From Cellvibrionaceae bacterium (GTDB taxonomy: Bacteria; Pseudomonadota; Gammaproteobacteria; Pseudomonadales; Cellvibrionaceae): a DNA stretch of 7,497 bases. Shown one piece after another: positions 1-5,437 of this stretch. Every line of letters begins with the position of its first letter. The stretch's first letter is position 1. The notes under the pieces are model-generated. The model saw only the letters and a list, made by a program, of their open reading frames with translations. It was not told where the DNA came from and ran no database searches. The stretch spans positions 1-7,497 of the forward strand of contig JAUVQU010000114.1 of assembly GCA_030597965.1 (NCBI GenBank), written 5' to 3'. The position numbers and the translations under genes were made by a program.

Positions 1-1040
1 ACAATCGATACCGCCTCACCACTTGCCCCGGCACGACCGGTGCGGCCAATGCGATGAATGTAGTCATCTGGCTCGTCGGGCAGATCGTAATTCACCACGC
101 GTGAAAGTTCTTCAATATCAATACCGCGCGCGGCAATGCCTGTGGCCACTAAAAAAGGCAGCACCCCCGACTTAAAGTCCGCTAAAATCTTTGTGCGCAT
201 GGCTTGGCTTTTATCGCCGTGGATCGCATCGGCGTTAATGCCGCGTTTCTCCAGCTGGCTCACCAGCTTGGCGGCACCGTGTTTGGTGCGAATAAAAATA
301 AGCGCCTGATCCCACTGCTTTTCTGTAATCAAGTGGCTCAGTAAAGCCGATTTTCTATCCTTATCGACAGTGATCAACCACTGGTCAATCTTGGGCTCGT
401 TTTTATCCTCCGACGCGATAGAGATTTCAACCGCGTGAAAAATGGTGGTTTTAACGAGGGAACGCACTTCTTTTGATAGCGTGGCCGAGAACAGCAGGTT
501 CTGCCTTTCCACAGGCAAACGCTCGATAATTTTGTTGATGTCCTCAATAAAGCCCATGTCCAACATACGGTCGGCTTCATCCAGCACCAGCACCTTAAGC
601 TCATCAAAGTGTAAAGCGCGTTGGTAAGCCATATCCAACAAGCGGCCAGGTGTGGCTACTAAGATATCAATGCCTTCAATAAGTCGCTTCTTCTGCGCTT
701 CTAAATCGGTGCCGCCGTACATCGCCATAGACGTTAAGTTGAGGTGTCTACCGTATTGGGTGATGTTCTTCTCAACCTGTATCGCCAGCTCGCGGGTTGG
801 CACAAGAATCAACGCGCGAATACGCTTGCCGCGGGTTTTATGGTCGTTGTTCAGTTTTTCCAATATGGGTAAAACAAAACTCGCGGTTTTACCGGTACCC
901 GTCTGCGCGGCGGCCATCAGGTCTTTGCCTGCCAATACCACTGGAATTGCCTGTTCCTGAATCGGTGTAGGCGTCTCGTAGCCTTGTTCGGATAGGGCGT
1001 TTAAAATCGGATCACTTAATCCAAGAGTGGAGAATGACAT
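1..1040 (-). CDS. rhlE: RhlE-type DEAD-box ATP-dependent RNA helicase (C-terminus outside window)
   Basis: This is a superfamily 2 RNA helicase that remodels RNA or RNP structure using ATP in the cytoplasm; RhlE proteins are linked to ribosome assembly and RNA decay. The reverse strand reads 346 residues from ATG at 1040 with no stop before the window edge. Visible motifs in order are: Q motif (TPTPIQ, ~23-28), Walker A AQTGTGKT (45-52), PTRELA (81-86), TPGRL (130-134), DEAD (154-157), SAT (185-187), motif V ATGIAARGID (299-308) and motif VI HRIGRTGR (329-336). Both RecA-like domains are therefore present, and only the variable basic tail is missing. The N-terminus MSFSTLGL is typical of the family and supports the start, although no strong Shine-Dalgarno precedes it. 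One oddity is Gly301 in motif V, where E. coli RhlE has Asp. The RhlE subgroup assignment rests on overall resemblance; DEAD-box identity is certain. Confidence 0.93.
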   Translation of the reverse strand, partial: MSFSTLGLSDPILNALSEQGYETPTPIQEQAIPVVLAGKDLMAAAQTGTGKTASFVLPILEKLNNDHKTRGKRIRALILVPTRELAIQVEKNITQYGRHLNLTSMAMYGGTDLEAQKKRLIEGIDILVATPGRLLDMAYQRALHFDELKVLVLDEADRMLDMGFIEDINKIIERLPVERQNLLFSATLSKEVRSLVKTTIFHAVEISIASEDKNEPKIDQWLITVDKDRKSALLSHLITEKQWDQALIFIRTKHGAAKLVSQLEKRGINADAIHGDKSQAMRTKILADFKSGVLPFLVATGIAARGIDIEELSRVVNYDLPDEPDDYIHRIGRTGRAGASGEAVSI

Positions 1041-1064
1041 GTGGGGTCTCGGGTAGTGGAGCGG

Positions 1065-1080
1065 GGTGGCTACTATAACA
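1065..1080 (-). promoter_or_regulatory. Probable extended -10 promoter of the RhlE gene
   Basis: On the reverse strand, TATAGT (1077-1072) is preceded directly by TGT, giving a TGn extended -10 with five of six -10 bases matching the sigma-70 consensus. The -35 region has no good match and is unusually C-rich on this strand. Transcription would start near 1065, giving a leader of about 25 nt before the ATG at 1040. This is pattern matching only. Confidence 0.5.
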
Positions 1081-1125
1081 GGTGGTGGGGGCGGGATGAA
1101 TGTTTGGTTTTCTTTGGAGGATGAT

Positions 1126-1405
1126 TTTCGCCCCTCCTAGGCGAGTTACTTTCTTTTGCGTGTGACGTTGCCCTTAACGGCCACGACTTTCAAGTTGGCA
1201 CCAGCTCCCCATCACAGACTGACGAGTAGCGGAGATTTTTGGCGGAATAAGCCGAGGACTGTCTGAGCGTAGCGAGTTCCGCAGGCTCGCTGAAAATTGA
1301 GCAACGGAATGAACCCGAAGGGCAGTCTGTTTGGGCGGCACTTTCTTTTGGTTCGTTTTCTTTTTGCTGTAGAAAAGAAAATGAACTCGCCTAGGAAGGG
1401 CGAAA
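1126..1405. repeat. 280-bp non-coding element with 22-bp inverted terminal repeats
   Basis: The ends 1126-1147 and 1384-1405 are inverted copies matching at 21 of 22 positions; both contain CCTAGGCGAGTT when read inward. The similarity continues weakly inward as a pyrimidine-rich CTTTCTTTT stretch. Inside are an arm pair CAGACTG (1215-1221)/CAGTCTG (1323-1329), a 6-bp stem AGCGAG/CTCGCT (1271-1276/1286-1291), and a long hairpin at 1351-1386. No open reading frame of note and no obvious flanking target duplication are seen. It lies between yciH and rhlE, upstream of the rhlE promoter. From memory, similar intergenic repeats with AAAGAAAGTAACTCGCC-like ends are scattered through genomes of Pseudomonas/Cellvibrio relatives. 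A non-autonomous mobile or REP-like repeat is the best reading, but copy number cannot be judged from one window. Confidence 0.7.
1351..1386. other. Strong hairpin inside the intergenic element
   Basis: Positions 1351-1364 pair with 1373-1386 over 14 bp, with one G-T wobble (1355/1382), around the 8-nt loop 1365-1372. The stem is GTTC followed by TTTTCTTTT on one side, with the complement on the other. It has no T-tract immediately after the GC part, so it is not a standard intrinsic terminator. It may fold in a readthrough transcript from yciH towards rhlE. Confidence 0.6.
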
Positions 1406-1521
1406 TAAATCCATAAATCGAAGAAAGATAACTTTAAAGATTATTCGCTTCGCTCACACTGGATGCCCGTATTCGGCAATGGTTTTAACCTGTGATTACT
1501 ACAGATCAACATGCGCCCATA

Positions 1522-1845
1522 CTATCCGCCTGCAATTTTTACGGTAAAACCTTTCTTGTCTAACAGTTCTTTGAGTTTGTTGCGGTTGTCGGTTTGCACT
1601 TCAATGATGCCGTTTTTAACACAGCCGCCCACGCCGCATTTTTGTTTGAGTTCTTTGGCTAGGTCTTTGAGGCCTTTTTCATCCAGATCAACACCCGCCA
1701 CTAAGCTGACGCCTTTGCCCTTACGGCCTTTTGTTTCACGGGTGATTCTGACGATACCGTCACCGGAGTTCTTTGGCGCTGTATCGGCTTTCGGTTTAAT
1801 GCGTCCGGTTTCAGTGGAGTAGACTAGGCGTGAGTTTTTGCTCAT
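1522..1845 (-). CDS. yciH: YciH, SUI1/eIF1-family translation factor
   Basis: This is a 107-residue member of the SUI1/eIF1 family. Its E. coli counterpart YciH is about the same length and has been linked to initiation fidelity and reduced translation under stress; action at the 30S subunit is inferred from the family. The N-terminus SRLVYSTETGRI (5-16) and the C-terminus VKIAGG are hallmark sequences. The SUI1 core includes GDGIVRITRETKGRKGKGV (28-46) and the Cys-containing KCGVGGCVKNG stretch (69-79). The ATG at 1845 follows the stop of the upstream gene by 9 nt, so the two are almost certainly co-transcribed. The start is supported by family alignment; the purine-rich AGGGGA lies inside the end of the upstream gene, 13 nt before the ATG, and a nearer AGG overlaps its stop codon. 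No oddities are seen in the protein. Confidence 0.95.
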   Translation of the reverse strand: MSKNSRLVYSTETGRIKPKADTAPKNSGDGIVRITRETKGRKGKGVSLVAGVDLDEKGLKDLAKELKQKCGVGGCVKNGIIEVQTDNRNKLKELLDKKGFTVKIAGG

Positions 1846-1854
1846 GTTCAGTAC

Positions 1855-2196
1855 CTATTCCCCTGTGGAGGGTGTGGTTGTAGATGGAGCGATGATTAGC
1901 TTCCTGGCGAAAATACCGTACACCAGAATGATGGTCCCAATAATAAAAAGGTATTGGCTGTTAATTGACGCAATTTCCCACATCTCAACCAGCGGTGCCA
2001 GAATAACAGCGACTAGAATACCTACCGATATGATAGTGCTGAATTTCTCTGGGTAGAGAATTTTGGCTTCGCAGTGTGGGCATGGAAACGCCTGGTTTTT
2101 AAGGTAGATCTTAAGCGTACCTTTTTCCTTGAGTGTGGACTTATCAATGCTTTTGTTGCATGCGGGGCAGCACAGTGATGGGGAAAAAATTGACAC
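1855..2196 (-). CDS. Small membrane protein with N-terminal zinc ribbon, function unknown
   Basis: I do not recognise a named family. Read from the GTG at 2196, it is 113 residues. An N-terminal four-cysteine zinc ribbon is formed by CPAC (Cys10, Cys13) and CPHC (Cys39, Cys42), separated by 25 residues. Two hydrophobic segments follow, about 54-73 and 80-97, and then a short Ser/Thr/Pro-rich tail. This predicts a two-pass inner-membrane protein with both ends on the same side, the zinc ribbon presumably cytoplasmic. A TTG at 2244 would add 16 Gln-rich residues, but the GTG has an excellent ribosome binding site and is preferred. The gene is followed after 9 nt by yciH and is divergent from an ion channel gene that also carries a zinc ribbon. 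The zinc-binding role is inferred from the cysteine pattern; no enzymatic motif is visible. Confidence 0.75.
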   Translation of the reverse strand: MSIFSPSLCCPACNKSIDKSTLKEKGTLKIYLKNQAFPCPHCEAKILYPEKFSTIISVGILVAVILAPLVEMWEIASINSQYLFIIGTIILVYGIFARKLIIAPSTTTPSTGE

Positions 2197-2206
2197 GTTA
2201 ACTCCT
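2197..2206 (-). promoter_or_regulatory. Ribosome binding site that fixes a GTG start
   Basis: On the reverse strand AGGAGT (2206-2201) is followed by TAAC and then GTG at 2196. This near-perfect Shine-Dalgarno at ideal spacing favours GTG over the in-frame TTG (2244) and ATG (2232) further upstream, neither of which has a comparable site. Confidence 0.75.
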
Positions 2207-2225
2207 GAGTCTGTTTGTTGAACCT

Positions 2226-2242
2226 GTTGCATCTGTTGCAAC
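2226..2242. repeat. Short inverted repeat in the leader of the zinc-ribbon membrane gene
   Basis: GTTGCA (2226-2231) and TGCAAC (2237-2242) form a perfect 6-bp inverted repeat with a 5-nt spacer. It sits 30-46 nt upstream of the GTG start at 2196, in what would be the leader RNA, next to further CAACA-rich sequence. It could be a protein-binding site or a small RNA hairpin, or be accidental in a repetitive stretch. Confidence 0.4.
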
Positions 2243-2303
2243 AAGCAAAATTAATACATGAATTTTATCGAGATTAATGCCTGCGGTATATGCCTAAGTG
2301 TTA

Positions 2304-2326
2304 ACTGTACGGTCGTTACTTACAGT
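2304..2326. promoter_or_regulatory. Candidate operator: ACTGTA-N11-TACAGT dyad
   Basis: ACTGTA (2304-2309) and TACAGT (2321-2326) are exact inverted half-sites with an 11-nt spacer. The right half-site overlaps the expected -35 position for the promoter whose -10 is at 2344-2349. The spacing does not fit a LexA box. The binding protein is unknown. Confidence 0.35.
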
Positions 2327-2349
2327 AGGGTGTGAGTCGTGCGTATAAT
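2319..2349 (+). promoter_or_regulatory. Probable promoter of the ion channel gene
   Basis: A perfect TATAAT -10 lies at 2344-2349. The best -35-like hexamer is CTTACA (2319-2324), four of six to consensus, at a long 19-nt spacing, so the -35 is weak. The -10 is itself the centre of a 17-bp imperfect palindrome (2340-2356), which suggests control at this site. Transcription would start near 2356, giving a leader of about 33 nt with an AGGGTAAGG Shine-Dalgarno (2375-2383) before the ATG at 2389. Confidence 0.5.
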
Positions 2350-2388
2350 ATGCGCATTCATTAAGATGAAGAGCAGGGTAAGGCCGCT

Positions 2389-3222
2389 ATGTCTGCACAC
2401 CACTTGTCACCACTTCAGCATAAGTTAAACGAAATTATCTTTGGCACGGATACTCCGGCGGGTAAGCGTTTTGATGTGTGCCTGATAGTGGCTATTTCCA
2501 TCAGTGTGTCTGCGGTGGTTTTAGAGTCGGTGGGTGCTATAGCGGCTCAGCAGGGTGAGTTGCTGGATTGGATTGAGTGGATGTTTACGCTGCTGTTTTC
2601 TGCGGAATACCTTGTCCGTATTTATTGCTCCCCACTCCGTTGGCGCTATATACGCAGTTTTTACGGTCTGGTTGATTTGGTGTCTATATTACCCAGTTAT
2701 TTGGCTCTCGTTATCGCTAATGCCAATTACCTGATGATTATTCGTTTATTGCGAGTACTGAGAATTTTCCGTGTTTTGAAGCTGATTCGTTATCTGTCAG
2801 AGATGAATATTTTAATGCGTTCCATGTTTTTAGCGAGACGTAAAATATTGATATTTTTTGCCACGGTTTTGGTTTTGTCTACTATGTTTGGTTCTTTTAT
2901 GTTCGTCGTGGAAGGCCCAGAGAATGGCTTTACCAGCATTCCTAAGAGTATCTATTGGACGATTGTTACCATTACTACCGTAGGTTATGGGGACATAACG
3001 CCACAAACGGTACTTGGTCAAATTATTGCGTCCGCTGCTATGCTGACAGGTTATTCGATTATCGCGGTACCAACCGGTATATTGACGGCTGAGTTGGCAG
3101 CGGAGATGCAGCGTGAGCGCAGTCAGCGTGTTTGCCAGCACTGTTCCCGACTTGGGCATGAAACAGATTCGACCTATTGCAAATTTTGTGGTCATTCTTT
3201 GGATTCAGAGTCTGAGAAGTAA
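2389..3222 (+). CDS. Voltage-gated potassium channel with C-terminal zinc ribbon
   Basis: This is a 277-residue six-transmembrane ion channel subunit expected to form a tetrameric K+-selective pore in the inner membrane. Approximate segments are S1 28-50, S2 61-80, S3 92-112, S4 117-136, S5 152-174 and S6 208-232. S4 carries regularly spaced charges at Arg119, 122, 125, 128, Lys131 and Arg134, the voltage-sensor pattern. The pore helix and filter are TITTVGYGD (194-202), which specifies K+. The cytoplasmic tail ends in a four-cysteine ribbon, CQHC (249-252) and CKFCG (264-268), with 11 residues between the pairs. From memory, similar ribbons occur in other gammaproteobacterial 'ion transporter' proteins, so this is probably not unique. 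The start is ATG with AGGGTAAGG upstream. slyX follows 26 bp later. The physiological role, and any ligand sensed by the tail, are unknown. Confidence 0.93.
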   Translation: MSAHHLSPLQHKLNEIIFGTDTPAGKRFDVCLIVAISISVSAVVLESVGAIAAQQGELLDWIEWMFTLLFSAEYLVRIYCSPLRWRYIRSFYGLVDLVSILPSYLALVIANANYLMIIRLLRVLRIFRVLKLIRYLSEMNILMRSMFLARRKILIFFATVLVLSTMFGSFMFVVEGPENGFTSIPKSIYWTIVTITTVGYGDITPQTVLGQIIASAAMLTGYSIIAVPTGILTAELAAEMQRERSQRVCQHCSRLGHETDSTYCKFCGHSLDSESEK

Positions 3223-3248
3223 ATCATTAACAAAAGTAAGTTATTTCA

Positions 3249-3488
3249 ATGAACGATAATTCTGAAATTATAAAATCACTTCAAGCGGATATTGAAGAGC
3301 TGCAAATGCGCGTGGTCTTCCAGGAAGATACCGTGCAGTCTCTTAACGATATTATTGCCCGGCAAGATCGGCAGCTATCGGATTTAATTGACCGGGTGAA
3401 TTTTTTGGCGGAGAAGTATAAGGGGGGGTCATCGGACGCAGGTTTTTCTGATGTGAGCAGTGAAGATGAGCGCCCTCCCCATTATTGA
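3249..3488 (+). CDS. slyX: SlyX family protein
   Basis: This is a short 79-residue protein of the SlyX family, slightly longer than the E. coli protein (about 72). The family is widely conserved in proteobacteria and has no firmly established biochemical function. Residues ~5-57 form a predicted coiled coil with heptad-like hydrophobic spacing (IKSLQADIEELQMRVVFQED). The C-terminus ends in the family-typical PPHY (76-79). The linker between is Ser/Asp-rich and contains a run of seven G bases at 3422-3428. It starts 26 bp after the channel stop codon, in the same direction, and is probably in the same transcript, although its Shine-Dalgarno is weak. The gene is convergent with bepA, only 25 bp away, and no intrinsic terminator is visible between them. 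Confidence 0.9.
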   Translation: MNDNSEIIKSLQADIEELQMRVVFQEDTVQSLNDIIARQDRQLSDLIDRVNFLAEKYKGGSSDAGFSDVSSEDERPPHY

Positions 3489-3513
3489 TAACCATAACGA
3501 GCTATGAATGTTT

Positions 3514-5004
3514 CTAGATATTGAAGTTGCTCTTATCCTGCATTTTTTTAATATCTTTCAGTCGCTCTTCTAGTAGAGCTGTCTGGTGGTAGTTCTTCTT
3601 GGAAAGTTTTAATGCGTTGTTAAGCTGCTTTTGTGCCTTGTCGTAGGTGCCATTGAGAATAAAATATTCCGCTCGTGCCATATGCACGCCCAATATGTCG
3701 CCGGCTAAGCCGTGTACTTCGGCCAATAAGTACCAAACATAATCATCTTTCGGGCGACGTTTTACGTGTGCTTTAAGGATTTCTTCGCATCGCGGATATA
3801 GGCCTGCTTTGAGCAGGAGCTCTGCGTAGCGAATATTAAAGGGGTGGTTATCTGGATTTTTAGACAGCTGATCGGCAAGTAGCGTGAGCGCTGTATCAAT
3901 ATTGTCACCTGCGGCGTGAATATCCGCTTGAGCCAAAAGATAAGCTCCTTTGTTAGGGTTGCGATCAAGCAGTATTTGGATGTGTTCTTGCGCTTGATTC
4001 AGTTGATTGGTTTGAGTCAGGGATAGCGCTAAGCCATAGCGGCTTGCTTCTTTGTTTAACGATTCTCCATTCACTTCGCTTCTAAAGTATTTCACCGCTG
4101 CCTGTGGGGTGTCGGCGTGAACCATTAAGGCGCGTGCCCGCATAAGGTGATATTCCAGAATGGCAGGATATTGTTTCATTGGGTATTGCGAGGCTCTGCC
4201 ACGTGCATCAGCAATTCGGTTCTCTGTGACAGGGTGTGTTAATAAAAATTCAGGGGGACGCTGACTATAGCGGGTGGTTTGCAGCATGTTCTCAAACATG
4301 TCACCCATCGCACTGGGGTCAATGCCTGCATTAGTCATGGTGAGCATACCAATGCGATCAGCCTCCTGTTCGTTTTTTCGACTAAAGCGTAATTTGGAAT
4401 CAAGCGCCGCCGCTTGTGTTGCAGTGAGTGCGGCTATGCCTGCGTCACCACCTGTTGTGGCGGCCAATATGAGGCTGCCAAGCATCGCGGCCATAAAGGG
4501 GATTTGATTTTTGCGCTGCTGCTCAACGCTGCGGGCAAAGTGTCTTTGGCTTAGGTGTGCAAGTTCGTGGGAAAGTACCGATGCTAACTGCGCTTCCGAT
4601 TCTGCAAAAGTAAGCAGCCCTGTGTGTACGCCCACCACGCCACCTGGAACCGCGAAGGCGTTCAGACTTGAGTTCTTAACCAGTATCAGGTCTAGCTGGC
4701 GGTTAACGAGTTGGCTATGTTGCGCCAGTTCGTTGAGTAGGTCTTCCAGGTAGACATACATTTGTGGGTCAGAAAAGGTGGGTACCTGACTGCGGTACAT
4801 GCGCAGCCATGTTTGGCCTAATTGCCGCTCTTTTTGGGGGGAAACAATAGAAGAGCTGGCGTCGCCCAGTTCCGGTAGCTGGATATCGTTTGCGAACGTA
4901 GAGGGTGACAGCGCCAGGCATATTAGCAATACTTTCACCCAGCAGTGACTTAGGGTGAAAAGGTGGCTTGGGTTGTGGTTTTTCAGTGTTAACAATGTCA
5001 GCAC
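3514..5004 (-). CDS. bepA: BepA-type periplasmic M48 metalloprotease/chaperone with TPR domain
   Basis: This is a 496-residue homologue of BepA (YfgC, 487 aa in E. coli), a periplasmic protein that helps LptD and the BAM complex mature and degrades misassembled outer-membrane proteins. A signal peptide has its hydrophobic core at ~24-34 and probable cleavage after STFA (~38). The M48 zinc site is HELAH (146-150) with the third ligand Glu214 in NEQEAD. His257 in LLTHP corresponds to the histidine reported as a switch on the zinc in E. coli BepA. A cluster of TPR-like helices fills ~280-490. The start is GTG at 5004 with AAGG about 9 nt upstream, giving an unusually long 22-residue stretch before the hydrophobic core. 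An internal GTG at codon 24 would leave too short an n-region. The gene is divergent from the tusA-like/perM unit. Confidence 0.93.
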   Translation of the reverse strand: MLTLLTLKNHNPSHLFTLSHCWVKVLLICLALSPSTFANDIQLPELGDASSSIVSPQKERQLGQTWLRMYRSQVPTFSDPQMYVYLEDLLNELAQHSQLVNRQLDLILVKNSSLNAFAVPGGVVGVHTGLLTFAESEAQLASVLSHELAHLSQRHFARSVEQQRKNQIPFMAAMLGSLILAATTGGDAGIAALTATQAAALDSKLRFSRKNEQEADRIGMLTMTNAGIDPSAMGDMFENMLQTTRYSQRPPEFLLTHPVTENRIADARGRASQYPMKQYPAILEYHLMRARALMVHADTPQAAVKYFRSEVNGESLNKEASRYGLALSLTQTNQLNQAQEHIQILLDRNPNKGAYLLAQADIHAAGDNIDTALTLLADQLSKNPDNHPFNIRYAELLLKAGLYPRCEEILKAHVKRRPKDDYVWYLLAEVHGLAGDILGVHMARAEYFILNGTYDKAQKQLNNALKLSKKNYHQTALLEERLKDIKKMQDKSNFNI

Positions 5005-5199
5005 AAATTTTCGCCTTAAAATACGGTATATGGGTGATAATGGAACGACTTTAACTGACTTGCAATGCTCTATCTGTCTAGTCTTATGAAGAGAGCCTTA
5101 AATAAGATGTTTATTACGTCTGTAGACCCCGGTAAACGTGGCATGATCCATCGTGTGATAAGTATTTATAAGATTAATTAAAGGGGTAGATCGAATACT

Positions 5200-5427
5200 A
5201 TGCAAATTGACCACTCCTTGGACGCCTGTGGTTTGGCGTGTCCCATGCCATTGTTAAAGGCAAAGCAGGCTTTGAATCAGCTTGCGTCGGGGCAGTGTCT
5301 TCGAGTTGTTGCGACAGACCCTGGTTCTGTGCGTGATTTTAAAACCTTTGCGGATCTAAGTGGTCACACCCTACTGGAATCTTCAGAGAACAACGGCCAT
5401 TATATTTATATTATTAAAAAAGCTTAG
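5200..5427 (+). CDS. TusA/SirA-family sulfurtransferase
   Basis: This is a 75-residue TusA-fold protein. The family carries a persulfide on a conserved cysteine and passes sulfur to partners, for example in tRNA thiolation or molybdenum cofactor biosynthesis. The signature CPMPLLKAK begins at Cys14, the expected active-site residue; Cys10 and Cys33 are additional. The length and the pattern ATDPGSVRDFKTF (38-50) match the family. The genomic position beside bepA recalls Pseudomonas aeruginosa PA1006, a TusA-like protein linked to molybdenum homeostasis, so this may be that subtype rather than the canonical tRNA-thiolating TusA; hence no symbol is given. The ATG at 5200 has AAGGGG at 5181-5186, a rather long 13-nt spacing. 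Its stop codon is 10 nt from the perM start, so the genes form an operon. Confidence 0.88.
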   Translation: MQIDHSLDACGLACPMPLLKAKQALNQLASGQCLRVVATDPGSVRDFKTFADLSGHTLLESSENNGHYIYIIKKA

Positions 5428-5437
5428 GGAGTAGCGA

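Noticed and set aside
374..960. Open frames at 374-607 (-), 442-627 (+) and 652-960 (+)
   Set aside because: They overlap the RhlE coding sequence in other frames and show no recognisable protein features.
1511..2056. Plus-strand frames 1511-1822 and 1838-2056
   Set aside because: They are antisense to yciH and the zinc-ribbon membrane gene, whose reverse-strand products have clear family motifs.
2304..2326. LexA (SOS) box reading of the ACTGTA/TACAGT dyad
   Set aside because: The CTG and CAG cores are 15 nt apart, while the LexA consensus needs 10.
2830..3195. 121-residue reverse frame within the ion channel gene
   Set aside because: It is antisense to the S5-pore-S6 region of an unmistakable channel and has no coherent protein pattern.
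3489..3513. Bidirectional terminator between slyX and bepA
   Set aside because: No stem with a T-tract could be found in the 25-bp gap or just inside the gene ends.
3762..4753. Frames 3762-3968 (-), 4274-4507 (+) and 4511-4753 (+)
   Set aside because: All lie within the bepA coding sequence and have the cysteine/serine-rich composition of shadow frames.
5161..5172. Possible -10 TATAAG (5167-5172) for the tusA-like gene
   Set aside because: Five of six bases match, but no -35-like hexamer is found at an acceptable distance, so it is not listed as a promoter.
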